A DNA stretch of 64,000 bases, taken from contig NZ_LMPM01000001.1 of assembly GCF_001423845.1 (NCBI RefSeq), positions 2,530,153 through 2,594,152 on the forward strand, given 5' to 3'. Shown here piece after piece: positions 29,273 through 38,292 of the stretch. The position numbers and the translations under genes were made by a program. How positions within the stretch are numbered: position 1 is the first letter of the stretch; the number at the start of each line of letters is the position of its first letter. The notes beneath the pieces were generated by a model. The model was given only the letters and a program-made list of their open reading frames with translations. It did no database searches and was not told where the DNA came from. The stretch is from Sphingomonas sp. Leaf357 (GTDB lineage: Bacteria > Pseudomonadota > Alphaproteobacteria > Sphingomonadales > Sphingomonadaceae).

Positions 29273-29730
29273 TGCTGGACGGCGTCGGCGCGGGTATGGC
29301 CTGGCTGGTCTTCGCATTGGCGATGGGCGTGGCCGAGCTGATCCTGCCCGGAATCTTTCTCGTCTTCCTGGCGATCGCCGCCGCAATCACCGGCGTCGCG
29401 GTGCTGGCGCTGCCTGACCTGCCGGTGCCGGTGCAACTCGCCTCGTTCGCGATCTGGAGCGGCGTTACGGTCCTGATCGGCCGGCGCTGGTATCGTGATT
29501 ACCCCGTCGCCACCTCCGACCCGCTCCTCAACGACCGCGCCGCGCGTCTGATCGGCGAGATCGTCACCGTCGATCAACCGATCGCAGGCGGCAGTGGCCG
29601 GGTGAAAGTCGCGGATGGCGTCTGGCCGGCGCACGGTCCCGATGCCGCGGCCGGAACACGGATGCGCGTCGTCGCGATCGAAGGTGGCGTAGTGCTGGTC
29701 GAACCGGTGGAGAGCCTCCCCGCCGGCTGA
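29272..29730 (+). CDS. NfeD family membrane protein
   Basis: A 152-residue protein with three hydrophobic segments (about 9-27, 29-48 and 52-70) and a C-terminal OB-fold domain (GEIVTVDQPIAGGSGRVKVADGVWPA, TRMRVVAIEGGVVLVEPV). This is the short NfeD form that partners with SPFH proteins encoded next to it. The ATG overlaps the stop of the SPFH gene by one base; a GTG three bases upstream is an alternative start. Confidence 0.9.
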   Translation: MLDGVGAGMAWLVFALAMGVAELILPGIFLVFLAIAAAITGVAVLALPDLPVPVQLASFAIWSGVTVLIGRRWYRDYPVATSDPLLNDRAARLIGEIVTVDQPIAGGSGRVKVADGVWPAHGPDAAAGTRMRVVAIEGGVVLVEPVESLPAG

Positions 29731-29740
29731 ACGGTCTGCT

Positions 29741-30109
29741 CTACTTCTTGCCGAACAATCCGCCGGCCAGCCCGCTCAGATCGTTGAGCGGATTGCCGTC
29801 GCCATCCCGGTCCAGCATGCCCGAAAGCTTGCCCATGATCCCATCTCCGCCCTGCGCGGACAGCAGGGCGGAAAATTGCCCGAGTGCCCCCTCGCCACCG
29901 ATATGGCTGACGATCTGTTGCAGAACATCGGACGACAGACCGGTCGATGCCGCCGCGGACTCGACCGTATCGCCAGGCTCCGGATGCGCCTGGCCGAGCG
30001 CGGCGACCGCCGACTCGGCCTGTTCGGGCGAGATACCGACCTTCTCCGCGAGGTTCTTGATGTCCACGTTTTGCGTGACTTGGCTGAGCAATCCGTCGAG
30101 CAAACCCAT
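29741..30109 (-). CDS. DUF937/YidB-like small protein
   Basis: A 122-residue protein starting MGLLDGLLSQVTQ, with helical pairs typical of DUF937 (ISPEQAESAVAALGQAHPE; LSSDVLQQIVSHIGGEGALGQ). The end carries DRDGDGNPLND followed by GLAGGLFGKK; the Asp-rich loop resembles a calcium-binding DxDxDG loop. Function unknown. AAGGATAT lies in front of the ATG at 30109. It converges on the NfeD gene with an 10-base gap. Confidence 0.8.
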   Translation of the reverse strand: MGLLDGLLSQVTQNVDIKNLAEKVGISPEQAESAVAALGQAHPEPGDTVESAAASTGLSSDVLQQIVSHIGGEGALGQFSALLSAQGGDGIMGKLSGMLDRDGDGNPLNDLSGLAGGLFGKK

Positions 30110-30186
30110 GACAATATCCTTTAACGGATCGCGAGCCCGGTGGCGCGCTCGTTTTGTTTAACGGATTCAGGCGTCACAGCCAACGT

Positions 30187-30825
30187 TCACCGACTTGCAC
30201 CTGCGTTCGACAGAGCCGGACGATCGAACGCCTGTTCGGCATAACGTCCTCTGGCATCGACCCAGTGGAGAAAAAGATGCGCCGACCAGCTGTTGGGGTT
30301 CGGTGAGAGTCGTCCGTGCCGGCGATGAATACCTTGATACAGGACTCCGTCTCCTGGATGCATTGCGACCGATCCATAGGGCGCGCCTTCGAAATCATCC
30401 TTCACCAAACCGGACGGCTCGACCGCGTCCGAGCCGACCGACAATGCCCATGGCACATCATCGCCATAGGCGATGGTCAGCGATAAACTATGCTCGCACG
30501 CCAAGCGATCCGAATGCACGCGGCAGATGTCCCCCTTCTGATAGAGTCGAAAATAAGCATAGGTCGGCAACAGGTCACATTGCGTCGCCTGCGCGATGCG
30601 CGGCGTCAGACCCCACAGAAACGTCATCATCGGGGGATAGACGTTAGAGTAGACTTCGATTGCATCTTTGCTGATAAGCGGGCCGCGCATAGTGAAGTGG
30701 CGCGCCCGTTCACTGAGGCCGAGCTCACACCGCATCTGCTCGTAAAAGCCGTTAAGCACGATCGAAGGGAACAGGCCAGGCAGTCCCGTATATCCAAAGG
30801 CCCGATAATGTTCAGTCTCGGTCAT
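30187..30825 (-). CDS. Putative 2-oxoglutarate/Fe(II)-dependent oxygenase
   Basis: A 212-residue protein whose core matches prolyl-4-hydroxylase-like oxygenases: YAYFRLYQKGDICRVHSDR gives His104-x-Asp106 as iron ligands, and GSVAMHPGDGVLYQGIHRRH then GR supplies the distal His (167 or 170) and an Arg for 2-oxoglutarate. SAHLFLHWVDARGRY ends the fold. Substrate unknown. Start MTETEHYRAF at 30825 is preferred to an upstream TTG-type extension. Its base composition is clearly less G+C-rich than its neighbours, and so is the upstream gap, suggesting later acquisition. Confidence 0.75.
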   Translation of the reverse strand: MTETEHYRAFGYTGLPGLFPSIVLNGFYEQMRCELGLSERARHFTMRGPLISKDAIEVYSNVYPPMMTFLWGLTPRIAQATQCDLLPTYAYFRLYQKGDICRVHSDRLACEHSLSLTIAYGDDVPWALSVGSDAVEPSGLVKDDFEGAPYGSVAMHPGDGVLYQGIHRRHGRLSPNPNSWSAHLFLHWVDARGRYAEQAFDRPALSNAGASR

Positions 30826-31156
30826 TTTAGCACCACTATTAATTGAGCAGCAGGGCACCCAACCGTACTCCTACCAGCAAGAAACATAAGCGAAGTAGTA
30901 GCATAGCGGTCAGCTTCACTCAGTCATCAATATAATCAGCAACGCATTAACTGGGTAAACAACTGGTTCTCCGACTTGCCCAGTGAATATCAACACAAGC
31001 CGTAGCCGGACGTCCTTAATGGCTACATGCCGATTTAACCGGACGCTGCCAATCAAATGGCCGCCAATCCGGCAATCGCCACGCCGCAGCTTAGTTGCAA
31101 TAAGTCAAGTCAGCCATCCATTACAACCCAAAACCTCTCGTAGGTGATCGGGCAGT
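30826..31156. other. 331-base low-G+C gap downstream of pckA
   Basis: By eye this stretch is below 50 percent G+C in most lines, against roughly two thirds in neighbouring genes. Apart from the 26-codon hydrophobic frame it shows no gene, none of the palindrome families found elsewhere, and no transposase fragment. It must hold the promoter of the oxygenase, or a readthrough path from pckA. Confidence 0.6.
30839..30919 (-). CDS. Possible 26-codon hydrophobic small protein upstream of the oxygenase
   Basis: A short frame starting GTG at 30919 (or ATG at 30904) and ending TAA at 30839, 13 bases before the oxygenase start. It encodes a Leu-rich, single-helix peptide (MLLLRLCFLLVGVRLGALLL core after MKLTA). 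It could be a leader peptide, a tiny membrane protein, or the remnant of a signal peptide. No strong ribosome binding site is seen and no family is known to me, so this is a tentative call. Confidence 0.25.
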   Translation of the reverse strand: MKLTAMLLLRLCFLLVGVRLGALLLN

Positions 31157-32764
31157 TCAGGCTGGCTCTTTGGTTTTAGGAGCAGCCTGGCGCACGCCTT
31201 CATCGACATGCTCGGCGAACTGGGCGAAGTTCTCGACGAACAGATCGACCAGCTTGGCCGCCGTCGCGTCGTATTCGGCCTTGTTCGCCCAGGTTTCGCG
31301 CGGATCGAGGATCGCGCTGTCCACGCCCGGCACGCTGACCGGCACCTTGAAGCCGAAGTTCGGATCGGTGCGGAACTCGGCATCGTTGAGCGACCCGTCG
31401 AGCGCGGCATTGAGCAAGGCCCGCGTCGCCTTGATCGGCATGCGGTTGCCGGTGCCGTATTTGCCGCCAGTCCAGCCGGTATTGACCAGCCAGCAGTCCA
31501 CCCCGCCCTTGGCGATCCGGCTCTTCAGCAGATTGCCGTAGATCGAGGGATGGCGCGGCATGAACGGAGCCCCGAAGCAGGTCGAGAAGGTGGCATCCGG
31601 TTCGGTCACGCCAATTTCGGTGCCCGCCACACGGGCGGTGTAGCCGGAGAGGAAGTGATACATGGCCTGATCCGGCGTCAGCTTCGAGATCGGCGGCAAC
31701 ACGCCGTACGCATCCGCCGTCAGCATCACGATGTTACGCGGCACCGGCCCCATATTCTCTTCCGAGGCATTGGGGATGAAATCGATCGGATAAGCACCAC
31801 GGCTGTTCTCGGCCAGGCTGTTGTCCTCCAGGTCGAGCGCTCGCGTCACGGGATCCATCACGACGTTCTCCAGCACCGTGCCGAAGCGCTTGGTGGTGGC
31901 GAAGATCTCCGGCTCGGCGTCGGCCGACAGGCGGATCATCTTGGCGTAGCAGCCGCCCTCGAAATTGAACACCGCGGTGTCCGACCAGCCATGCTCGTCA
32001 TCGCCGATCAGCGTGCGGCTGGCATCGGCGCTGAGCGTCGTCTTGCCGGTGCCGGACAGGCCGAAGAATACGGCCGTATCGCCGTTCGGGCCGATATTGG
32101 CCGAACAGTGCATCGGCATGACGCCATCGACCGGGAGGAGATAGTTGAGCAGACCGAACACGCTCTTCTTCATCTCGCCGGCATATCGCGTGCCACCGAT
32201 CAGGATCAGCTTTTCGGTGAAGTTTACCGCGATCACCGTCTCGCTGCGGCAACCGTGGCGCGCAGGATCGGCGCGGAAGCTCGGCAGATCGATGATGGTA
32301 TATTCCGCCTCGAACCCACGCAGTTCGGATTCCGCCGGACGCACCAGCATCGTGCGGATGAACAGGTTGTGCCAGGCAAGTTCGGTCACGACGCGGACGC
32401 GGACGCGATTTTCAGGCTGCGATCCGCCGAACAGATCCTGAATGTACAGGTCTTCCTTGTCCTTCAGCGCGGCCATGAAATCGGTCTTGAGAACGGCGAA
32501 CTGCTCAGGGCTCATGCCCTTGTTGCTCTTGCCCCACCACACGACGGATTCGGTTTCGGCGTCGCGGACGATGAACTTGTCCTGCGCCGAGCGGCCGGTA
32601 TGCGCGCCCGTCTCGACCACCAGTGGGCCATCGGCGGACAATTTGCCCTCGCCCTTGGCCACGGCGGTTTCGACCAGACGTGCGGTGACGAGGTTCCAGT
32701 GCAGGTTGGCGCGGGTCTCGATGCCCTGCGCTTCAAGCCCGGCGGTGGGAATGCGGTCGCTCAA
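31157..32764 (-). CDS. pckA: Phosphoenolpyruvate carboxykinase (ATP)
   Basis: A 535-residue gluconeogenic enzyme converting oxaloacetate and ATP to PEP. Signatures: [31 protein letters not shown], the P-loop [18 protein letters not shown] and GDDEHGWSD. The start is TTG at 32764 (TTG-AGC-GAC), supported by AGGAGA eight bases upstream. It is divergent from chvI, an arrangement known from Agrobacterium and relatives, where ChvI influences pckA expression (known for the family; not shown here). Confidence 0.97.
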   Translation of the reverse strand: MSDRIPTAGLEAQGIETRANLHWNLVTARLVETAVAKGEGKLSADGPLVVETGAHTGRSAQDKFIVRDAETESVVWWGKSNKGMSPEQFAVLKTDFMAALKDKEDLYIQDLFGGSQPENRVRVRVVTELAWHNLFIRTMLVRPAESELRGFEAEYTIIDLPSFRADPARHGCRSETVIAVNFTEKLILIGGTRYAGEMKKSVFGLLNYLLPVDGVMPMHCSANIGPNGDTAVFFGLSGTGKTTLSADASRTLIGDDEHGWSDTAVFNFEGGCYAKMIRLSADAEPEIFATTKRFGTVLENVVMDPVTRALDLEDNSLAENSRGAYPIDFIPNASEENMGPVPRNIVMLTADAYGVLPPISKLTPDQAMYHFLSGYTARVAGTEIGVTEPDATFSTCFGAPFMPRHPSIYGNLLKSRIAKGGVDCWLVNTGWTGGKYGTGNRMPIKATRALLNAALDGSLNDAEFRTDPNFGFKVPVSVPGVDSAILDPRETWANKAEYDATAAKLVDLFVENFAQFAEHVDEGVRQAAPKTKEPA

Positions 32765-32951
32765 AACGAATCTCTCCTGAAATCACGGCGCGGTTGCTGC
32801 CCGCATACGTCTGCATGGTGTGATTCGCGCTTATCGTGCCAAGCAGCCTTCTGTCCAGATGACAACGCTGACCGCGCGCAGACCGCGCAATGAGTTGAGC
32901 GTACCGACGGTTTCGACTAATCGACGCATCCGCAATGCAGGACGACACCCG

Positions 32952-33659
32952 ATGACGGCAACGATCGCACTCGTTGATGATGATCGCAACATTCTGACGT
33001 CGGTATCGATCGCCCTGCAGGCCGAAGGATTCGTCACGCGGGTCTATTCGGATGGCGAGACGGCTCTCAAGGCCTTGATCGAAAACCCGCCCGATCTCGC
33101 CATTTTCGACATCAAGATGCCGCGCATGGACGGCCTGGAACTGCTTCGTCGGCTGCGCGAGAGACAATCCACGCCGGTGATCTTCCTGACCTCCAAGGAC
33201 GACGAGCTGGACGAGGCGCTTGGACTGGCGATGGGCGCGGACGATTATATCGCCAAGCCGTTCAGCCAACGCCTGCTGATCGCCCGCATCCGCGCGATCC
33301 TGCGTCGTACCGAACTGGCACAATCCGGCCCGGCCGGTGACGAGGAAGTGGCGGCCGGCGAGCTGGCCCGCGGGCGGCTGGCGATGGATACCGCGCGGCA
33401 CCGGGTGACCTGGGGCGGCATCAACGTGACGCTGACGGTGACGGAATTCCTGATTCTCGAGACGCTCGCGCAGCGACCCGGCATCGTGAAGACGCGCAAC
33501 CAGTTGATGGACGCCGCGTATCAGGACGACATCTATGTCGACGATCGAACGATCGACAGCCATATCAAGCGCGTGCGCCGCAAGTTCAGGCAGATCGACC
33601 CCGAATTCGACGCCATCGAAACCCTGTATGGCGCGGGATACCGATTTTCCGAGGAATGA
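32952..33659 (+). CDS. chvI: Response regulator ChvI
   Basis: A 235-residue OmpR-type regulator. The receiver domain starts [15 protein letters not shown] with the phospho-acceptor Asp in [13 protein letters not shown] (about Asp53), then FLTSKDDE and the Lys of DDYIAKPF. The C-terminal winged helix shows [17 protein letters not shown] and [16 protein letters not shown]. The chosen ATG at 32952 begins the receiver fold; a longer upstream frame lies in the divergent promoter region. It overlaps chvG by four bases. Confidence 0.95.
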   Translation: MTATIALVDDDRNILTSVSIALQAEGFVTRVYSDGETALKALIENPPDLAIFDIKMPRMDGLELLRRLRERQSTPVIFLTSKDDELDEALGLAMGADDYIAKPFSQRLLIARIRAILRRTELAQSGPAGDEEVAAGELARGRLAMDTARHRVTWGGINVTLTVTEFLILETLAQRPGIVKTRNQLMDAAYQDDIYVDDRTIDSHIKRVRRKFRQIDPEFDAIETLYGAGYRFSEE

Positions 33660-35215
33660 CGAATTCGGCGGCGAATGACGACGGCGAACTGAGCCTGCGC
33701 TGGTCGGGCCGGGTTTCGCTCACGCCGCGGATCCTTGCGGTCAACATCTTCGCGCTCGCCTTGCTGGCGGGCGGTTTCTTCTATCTCGATTCCTATCGCA
33801 GCAGGATCGTCGACAGCCGGGTCGCGCAGGCAAGCAGCGAGGCGCGATTGATCGCCGAGGCGTTGCGATCGGTCGAGCCGGATCGGCGCGATGCGCTGAT
33901 GCTCCGGCTGGCGGGCGATACCGGCGCGCGGCTGCGGCTTTACGACGAGACCGGCAAGCTGCTGGCCGACACGCGCGCGCTGGGCCTGCGCAACATGGTC
34001 TTGCGGGATCCGGACAAGCAGGGGCGCGGGCAGGCGGCGGCGCGCTTCCTGGATGCGATGATCGATACCGTGGTCGGCGCAGCGCGGCCGCCGCTGTACC
34101 GCGAGCGGGCCGACGGTTTCGCATGGCCCGACGTGCGCACCGCGCGGAGCGGCAACCTGATCGCCGCGACGGTGTGGCGCGCGCCGGATCGCACGCCCGT
34201 CATCACTGCCGCCGCCGCCGTCGCGGGCCAGGGCGTGGTGATGACCACCGCCAACGCGACCGACATCACCCAGACGGTGCGAGTCGAGCGTTTCCGTCTG
34301 AGCGTCGTGCTGCTCATCGTTTCGCTTGTCTCGATCCTGCTGTCGCTGTTTCTGGCGCGCACGATCGTGCGCCCACTGCGTCGGCTCGCCCGCGCGGCGG
34401 TACGGGTGCGATTGGGGCGCGCACGCGAAGTGGTAGTGCCCCGCCTGCCCTCTCGCCGCGACGAGATCGGCATGTTGGCACGCGCTCTGTCCGACATGAG
34501 CCTCGGCCTGCGGGCCCGGATCGATGCGACCGAGGCGTTCGCGGCCGATGTGACGCACGAGATGAAGAACCCGCTCGCCTCGCTACGCTCCGCCGTGGAG
34601 AGCCTGTCGATGGTCAAGGACCCAGACTTGCAGACGCGGCTGCTCGGAATCGTGCGCGACGACGTGCACCGGCTAGATCGGCTGATCACCGACATTTCCG
34701 AAGCGTCGCGGCTCGATGCGCAGCTGAGCCGGGCGAAGTTCGAACCGGTCGATGTCGGCACGATGATCGCCGGGCTGCTCGCGCAGCGCGAGGCGCGCGG
34801 CGTCGAACGCGGCATCCGCCTGCGGTACGATCACCGGGAGGGCGAACGCATGACCGTGATGGCCGAGGGGGCGCGGCTGGAACGCGTGTTCGAAAATCTG
34901 GTCGACAACGCCGTGTCCTTTTCGCCTGATGGCGGGGTGATATCGATCTCGGCGACGCGTGAGCAGGAGATGTTGCGCATCCGGGTCGAGGACGAAGGCC
35001 CCGGCGTGCCCGAGGAAGCGCGCGAGCAGGTGTTCAGCCGGTTCCAGTCGCTGCGGCCGGAAGCCGAGGAATTCGGCAAGCATTCGGGGCTAGGTCTCGC
35101 TATTGCACGAACCATCGTCGAGGGGCATCAGGGCGACATCTCGGTGGAGTCGCGGGAGGACCGAGTAAGGGGCGCGCGCTTCGTGGTGAGATTGCCTTTG
35201 GCCGACCGACAATGA
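33656..35215 (+). CDS. chvG: Sensor histidine kinase ChvG
   Basis: A 519-residue inner-membrane kinase. TM1 lies at about 24-44, a periplasmic sensor region at 45-210 and TM2 at about 213-235, followed by HAMP ([14 protein letters not shown]), the H box [19 protein letters not shown] (His301), the N box LVDNAVSFS, and G boxes DEGPGVPEE and [10 protein letters not shown]. It pairs with ChvI in acid and cell-envelope stress sensing in alphaproteobacteria. ExoR, the periplasmic repressor of the rhizobial system, is not in this window. Coupled to chvI and hprK by four-base overlaps. Confidence 0.95.
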   Translation: MTNSAANDDGELSLRWSGRVSLTPRILAVNIFALALLAGGFFYLDSYRSRIVDSRVAQASSEARLIAEALRSVEPDRRDALMLRLAGDTGARLRLYDETGKLLADTRALGLRNMVLRDPDKQGRGQAAARFLDAMIDTVVGAARPPLYRERADGFAWPDVRTARSGNLIAATVWRAPDRTPVITAAAAVAGQGVVMTTANATDITQTVRVERFRLSVVLLIVSLVSILLSLFLARTIVRPLRRLARAAVRVRLGRAREVVVPRLPSRRDEIGMLARALSDMSLGLRARIDATEAFAADVTHEMKNPLASLRSAVESLSMVKDPDLQTRLLGIVRDDVHRLDRLITDISEASRLDAQLSRAKFEPVDVGTMIAGLLAQREARGVERGIRLRYDHREGERMTVMAEGARLERVFENLVDNAVSFSPDGGVISISATREQEMLRIRVEDEGPGVPEEAREQVFSRFQSLRPEAEEFGKHSGLGLAIARTIVEGHQGDISVESREDRVRGARFVVRLPLADRQ

Positions 35216-35646
35216 CCGATCAGACTCTCACCAGCGAAACGCTGCATGCGACGGCGGTGGCGATCGGCAGCCATGCAGTGCTGATCGAGGGACCGTCCGG
35301 TGCCGGCAAATCGGACTTGGCGCTGCGTCTGATCGATCGCGGAGCCGTGCTGATCAGCGACGATCGAACGATCCTCCAGGCGGATAACGGAACGGTTCGC
35401 GCTACGGCACCCCGGACGATCGCTGGCCGAATCGAGGTGCGTGGCATCGGCATCCTGCCGATGCAATATGCCGAGGGAGTGGAAGTGGCTCTGCTTGTGC
35501 GGCTGACCGATGCCGTCGAGCGCATGCCGCTGGAGACGGTGGAACGGCGCATCGCCGGCATCGTCATTCCCGAGATCGCGCTCGATGCCCGCGAGCCATC
35601 GGCGCCGATCAAGGTCGAACTCGCACTGAAGAGGCAGATCGCCTGA
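35212..35646 (+). CDS. hprK: HPr kinase/phosphorylase, kinase domain only
   Basis: A 144-residue protein, less than half the length of firmicute HprK, lacking the N-terminal domain, as is usual for alphaproteobacteria. The P-loop is GPSGAGKS at residues 27-34, and the HprK signature GRIEVRGIGIL follows at about residue 72. It phosphorylates a serine of HPr, encoded three genes downstream, and may link PTS state to ChvG/ChvI (inference). Overlaps chvG in ATGA and rapZ in TGATG. Confidence 0.94.
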   Translation: MTDQTLTSETLHATAVAIGSHAVLIEGPSGAGKSDLALRLIDRGAVLISDDRTILQADNGTVRATAPRTIAGRIEVRGIGILPMQYAEGVEVALLVRLTDAVERMPLETVERRIAGIVIPEIALDAREPSAPIKVELALKRQIA

Positions 35647-36584
35647 TGGCCGACCCGAAGAATATCCTGCTCGTCACCGGGCTGTCCGGCGCGGGTAAAT
35701 CGACGGTCTTGCGAACGCTCGAGGATCTCGGGTGGGAGGTGGTCGACAACCTCCCCCTATTGCTGCTCGATCGGTTGCTAGGCGCCGCCTTGCCGGAGGG
35801 ATCGGAAGGCAACGATCTGCCGCTGGCGATCGGAATCGGCGCGCGGACCCGCGATTTCGATCCGGATCGCATCGTCCAGCGAATCAAGACGCTGCGCGAA
35901 CAACACGGGCACGACATCGGCACGTTGTTCCTCGACTGCTCGGGCGCGGAACTGGAACGGCGCTATTCGGAGACCCGGCGGCGCCATCCGTTGGCGCTCG
36001 ATCGTCCGGCGAGCGACGGCATCGCCCGCGAACGCGAATTGCTCGCGCCGCTGCGGCGCTGGGCCAACCGGCTGATCGATACGACCGATCTCACTGCCAA
36101 TCAGCTCGCGCAACAGGTGCGCGAGACGTTCTCGGGCGAGCGGCTAGGTGCCCCGACCCTATCCGTGACGTCGTTCGGGTTCGCACGCGGCCTGCCGCGC
36201 AACGCCGATCTGGTGTTCGACATGCGCTTCCTGCGCAATCCGCATTGGGTGCCGGATCTGCGCCCGGGCACCGGGCTCGACGCCGATGTCAGCGCCTATA
36301 TCGCCGACGACCCGGCCTATGAGCCGGCACTGGCGCAGATCGAGTCGCTGCTGCTGTTGTTGCTCCCGCGCTACAAGGCGGAGGGAAAATCGTATGTCAC
36401 GATGGCGTTCGGATGTACCGGGGGGAGACATCGCTCGGTTCACGTCACCGAACGCATCGCAAGGGCGTTGCGCGCCGCGGGATTTTCGCCCACGGTCTCC
36501 CATCGTGATCTGGCCGCCGCGCCCCAGGATAGCCTGGAGGGCGCTCCGGCAGACGGCACTGGCAGTGGAACGCAGTTGGAATGA
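35646..36584 (+). CDS. rapZ: RapZ/YvcJ family nucleotide-binding protein
   Basis: A 312-residue protein with Walker A GLSGAGKSTVLRTLEDLG at the N terminus and the conserved second domain TSFGFARGLPRNADLVFDMRFLRNPHW and GCTGGRHRSVHV. In E. coli RapZ binds the sRNA GlmZ and controls amino-sugar synthesis; in alphaproteobacteria, its RNA role is untested. The C-terminal tail after residue 290 is low in complexity. One-base overlap with hprK and ATGA overlap with the EIIA gene place it inside the PTS operon. Confidence 0.94.
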   Translation: MADPKNILLVTGLSGAGKSTVLRTLEDLGWEVVDNLPLLLLDRLLGAALPEGSEGNDLPLAIGIGARTRDFDPDRIVQRIKTLREQHGHDIGTLFLDCSGAELERRYSETRRRHPLALDRPASDGIARERELLAPLRRWANRLIDTTDLTANQLAQQVRETFSGERLGAPTLSVTSFGFARGLPRNADLVFDMRFLRNPHWVPDLRPGTGLDADVSAYIADDPAYEPALAQIESLLLLLLPRYKAEGKSYVTMAFGCTGGRHRSVHVTERIARALRAAGFSPTVSHRDLAAAPQDSLEGAPADGTGSGTQLE

Positions 36585-36988
36585 TCGGCCTGGTTCTGGT
36601 GACGCATGGACGCCTCGCCGAGGAGTTCGTGACCGCGATGGAGCACGTCGTGGGCAAGCAGGAGCGTATCGCGACGATCGCGATCGGCCCCGAGGACGAC
36701 ATGGAAGCGCGCCGCAAGGATATCGCCGACGCGATCCACGACGTTGATGCCGGCCAGGGCGTGATCCTGCTGACCGATCTTTTCGGCGGAACGCCCTCCA
36801 ATCTCGCCATTTCGCTGATGGAAAAGGGGCGGTTCGAGGTGATCGCGGGGATCAACCTGCCGATGCTGATCCGCCTGGGATCGGCGCGATCGAAGATGAA
36901 GGTCGTCGATGCGGTCGCCGCGGCCCGCGAGGCCGGGCGCAAGTATATCACCGTCGCGTCCGAAGTGCTCGGCGAGGCCGCCGCCTGA
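36581..36988 (+). CDS. PTS EIIA component, mannose/fructose-type
   Basis: A 135-residue domain with MIGLVLVTHGRLAEEFVTAM, where His9 is the phosphorylation site, and DLFGGTPSNLAISLM typical of EIIA-Man. No EIIB, EIIC or EIID gene is nearby, so it is likely a regulatory phospho-relay member rather than a sugar importer. It receives phosphate from the HPr encoded immediately downstream (one-base overlap). Confidence 0.95.
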   Translation: MIGLVLVTHGRLAEEFVTAMEHVVGKQERIATIAIGPEDDMEARRKDIADAIHDVDAGQGVILLTDLFGGTPSNLAISLMEKGRFEVIAGINLPMLIRLGSARSKMKVVDAVAAAREAGRKYITVASEVLGEAAA

Positions 36989-37260
36989 TGCCGGTACAGC
37001 GCACCGTCCTCATCACCAACAAGCGCGGCCTGCACGCGCGCGCCAGCGCCAAATTCGTTACCCTCGCCTCCACCCAGCCGATCGAGGTGACGGTGGAGAA
37101 GGACGGCGCGGGATCGGTCACCGGCACGTCGATCATGGGCCTGATGATGCTCGGCGCGGCGATGGGCGATTCGATCATCATCTCGGCCGACGGCGAAGGC
37201 GACGAAGCGGCGGTGGGGGCACTGTGCGATTTGGTCGAGGCGAAGTTCGGGGAGGATTGA
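36988..37260 (+). CDS. ptsH: HPr family phosphocarrier protein
   Basis: A 90-residue HPr-fold protein. The active-site histidine lies in NKRGLHARASAKFV (His16) and the regulatory serine in TGTSIMGLMMLGA (about Ser48), the target of HprK. EI (ptsP/ptsI) is not in the window. Final gene of the EIIA-HPr pair, six bases before the TrmH-type methyltransferase gene. Confidence 0.95.
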   Translation: MPVQRTVLITNKRGLHARASAKFVTLASTQPIEVTVEKDGAGSVTGTSIMGLMMLGAAMGDSIIISADGEGDEAAVGALCDLVEAKFGED

Positions 37261-37266
37261 TCCCGG

Positions 37267-38070
37267 ATGCCGCGCGAGATCACCGCCTTTTCCAATCCGC
37301 TCATCAAACGCATCCGGTCGCTGCGTGAAAAGAAGCATCGACGCGAAGAAGGGCTGTTCCTTGCGGAGGGGCTGCGCATCCTGACCGAGGCGCGCGAGAA
37401 CGGGCGCATTCCCGAATATCTGTTCTTCTCTCGCGAAGGCGCTGGCCATCCGCTGGTCCGCACGCTCATCTTCGATGTCGAGGATAGCGGTGGGCAGGCG
37501 ATCGAGACCGTGCCGGACATCCTCAGCAAGCTTTCAGGCAAGGACAATCCGCAGGCCGTGGTCGGCGTGTTTGCCGAATTCGCCGGCGCGCTGAAGGTGC
37601 TCGACCGCACATCCGCCGATATCTGGCTGGTCGCGGAGCGGTTGCGCGATCCGGGCAATCTCGGGACGATCCTGCGCACCGGCGATGCGGTCGGCGCGGG
37701 CGGGCTGATCCTGATCGGCGAATGCGTCGATCCCTTCTCGGTCGAAGCGGTGCGGGCCAGCATGGGTGCGCTGTTCACCGTGCCGGTGGTGATGGCGGAA
37801 TGGGACGAGTTCCTGCCGTGGCTGCGCTCAGGGCCGGGGCAGTTGGTCGGCCTCAGCCTCGACACCGAGAACGACTACCGCACGGCCACATATGACAGCC
37901 CGACCTTCCTGCTGACCGGCAACGAGGCGCAGGGCATGCCGGCGGAGATGGCCGCGGAGTGCGACCTGCTGGTCAAGTTGCCGATGCTGGGCAAGGCCGA
38001 CAGCCTGAACGCCGCGGTGGCGACGGCGGTGATGGCCTATGAGGTGCTGGCGCAACGCCGTATCGGCTGA
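37267..38070 (+). CDS. TrmH/SpoU family RNA 2'-O-methyltransferase
   Basis: A 267-residue RNA methyltransferase. An N-terminal L30e-like substrate-binding domain (SNPLIKRIRSLREKKHRREEGLF) precedes the knotted SPOUT domain with DPGNLGTILRT (motif 1), LLTGNEAQGMP (motif 2) and the C-terminal knot KLPMLGKADSLNAAVATAV (motif 3). The exact rRNA or tRNA target cannot be told. Six bases after HPr, so probably the last gene of the chvI operon. Confidence 0.93.
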   Translation: MPREITAFSNPLIKRIRSLREKKHRREEGLFLAEGLRILTEARENGRIPEYLFFSREGAGHPLVRTLIFDVEDSGGQAIETVPDILSKLSGKDNPQAVVGVFAEFAGALKVLDRTSADIWLVAERLRDPGNLGTILRTGDAVGAGGLILIGECVDPFSVEAVRASMGALFTVPVVMAEWDEFLPWLRSGPGQLVGLSLDTENDYRTATYDSPTFLLTGNEAQGMPAEMAAECDLLVKLPMLGKADSLNAAVATAVMAYEVLAQRRIG

Positions 38071-38292
38071 CCTTGGCAAAGATAGCCCCGTGACGGCTGT
38101 CACACGCTGCAATGAATCGAAATATTGACGAGACGATCGCGCTCTAGAGCGGCACGATCAATCGGTTCGACGTATCTCGATTCCTCACCCCGACGCCCAT
38201 CGCGAATTTGGTGAATCCCGGATAAACCATATCTCAACGAATTTGTGAGAGCCTGTGCCACCGGCCTTTGCCGGCGTCCAAAGGAGTGTCTC

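Noticed and set aside
30110..31156. Low-G+C patch considered as an insertion sequence or prophage fragment
   Set aside because: No transposase, integrase, terminal inverted repeat or target duplication is visible.
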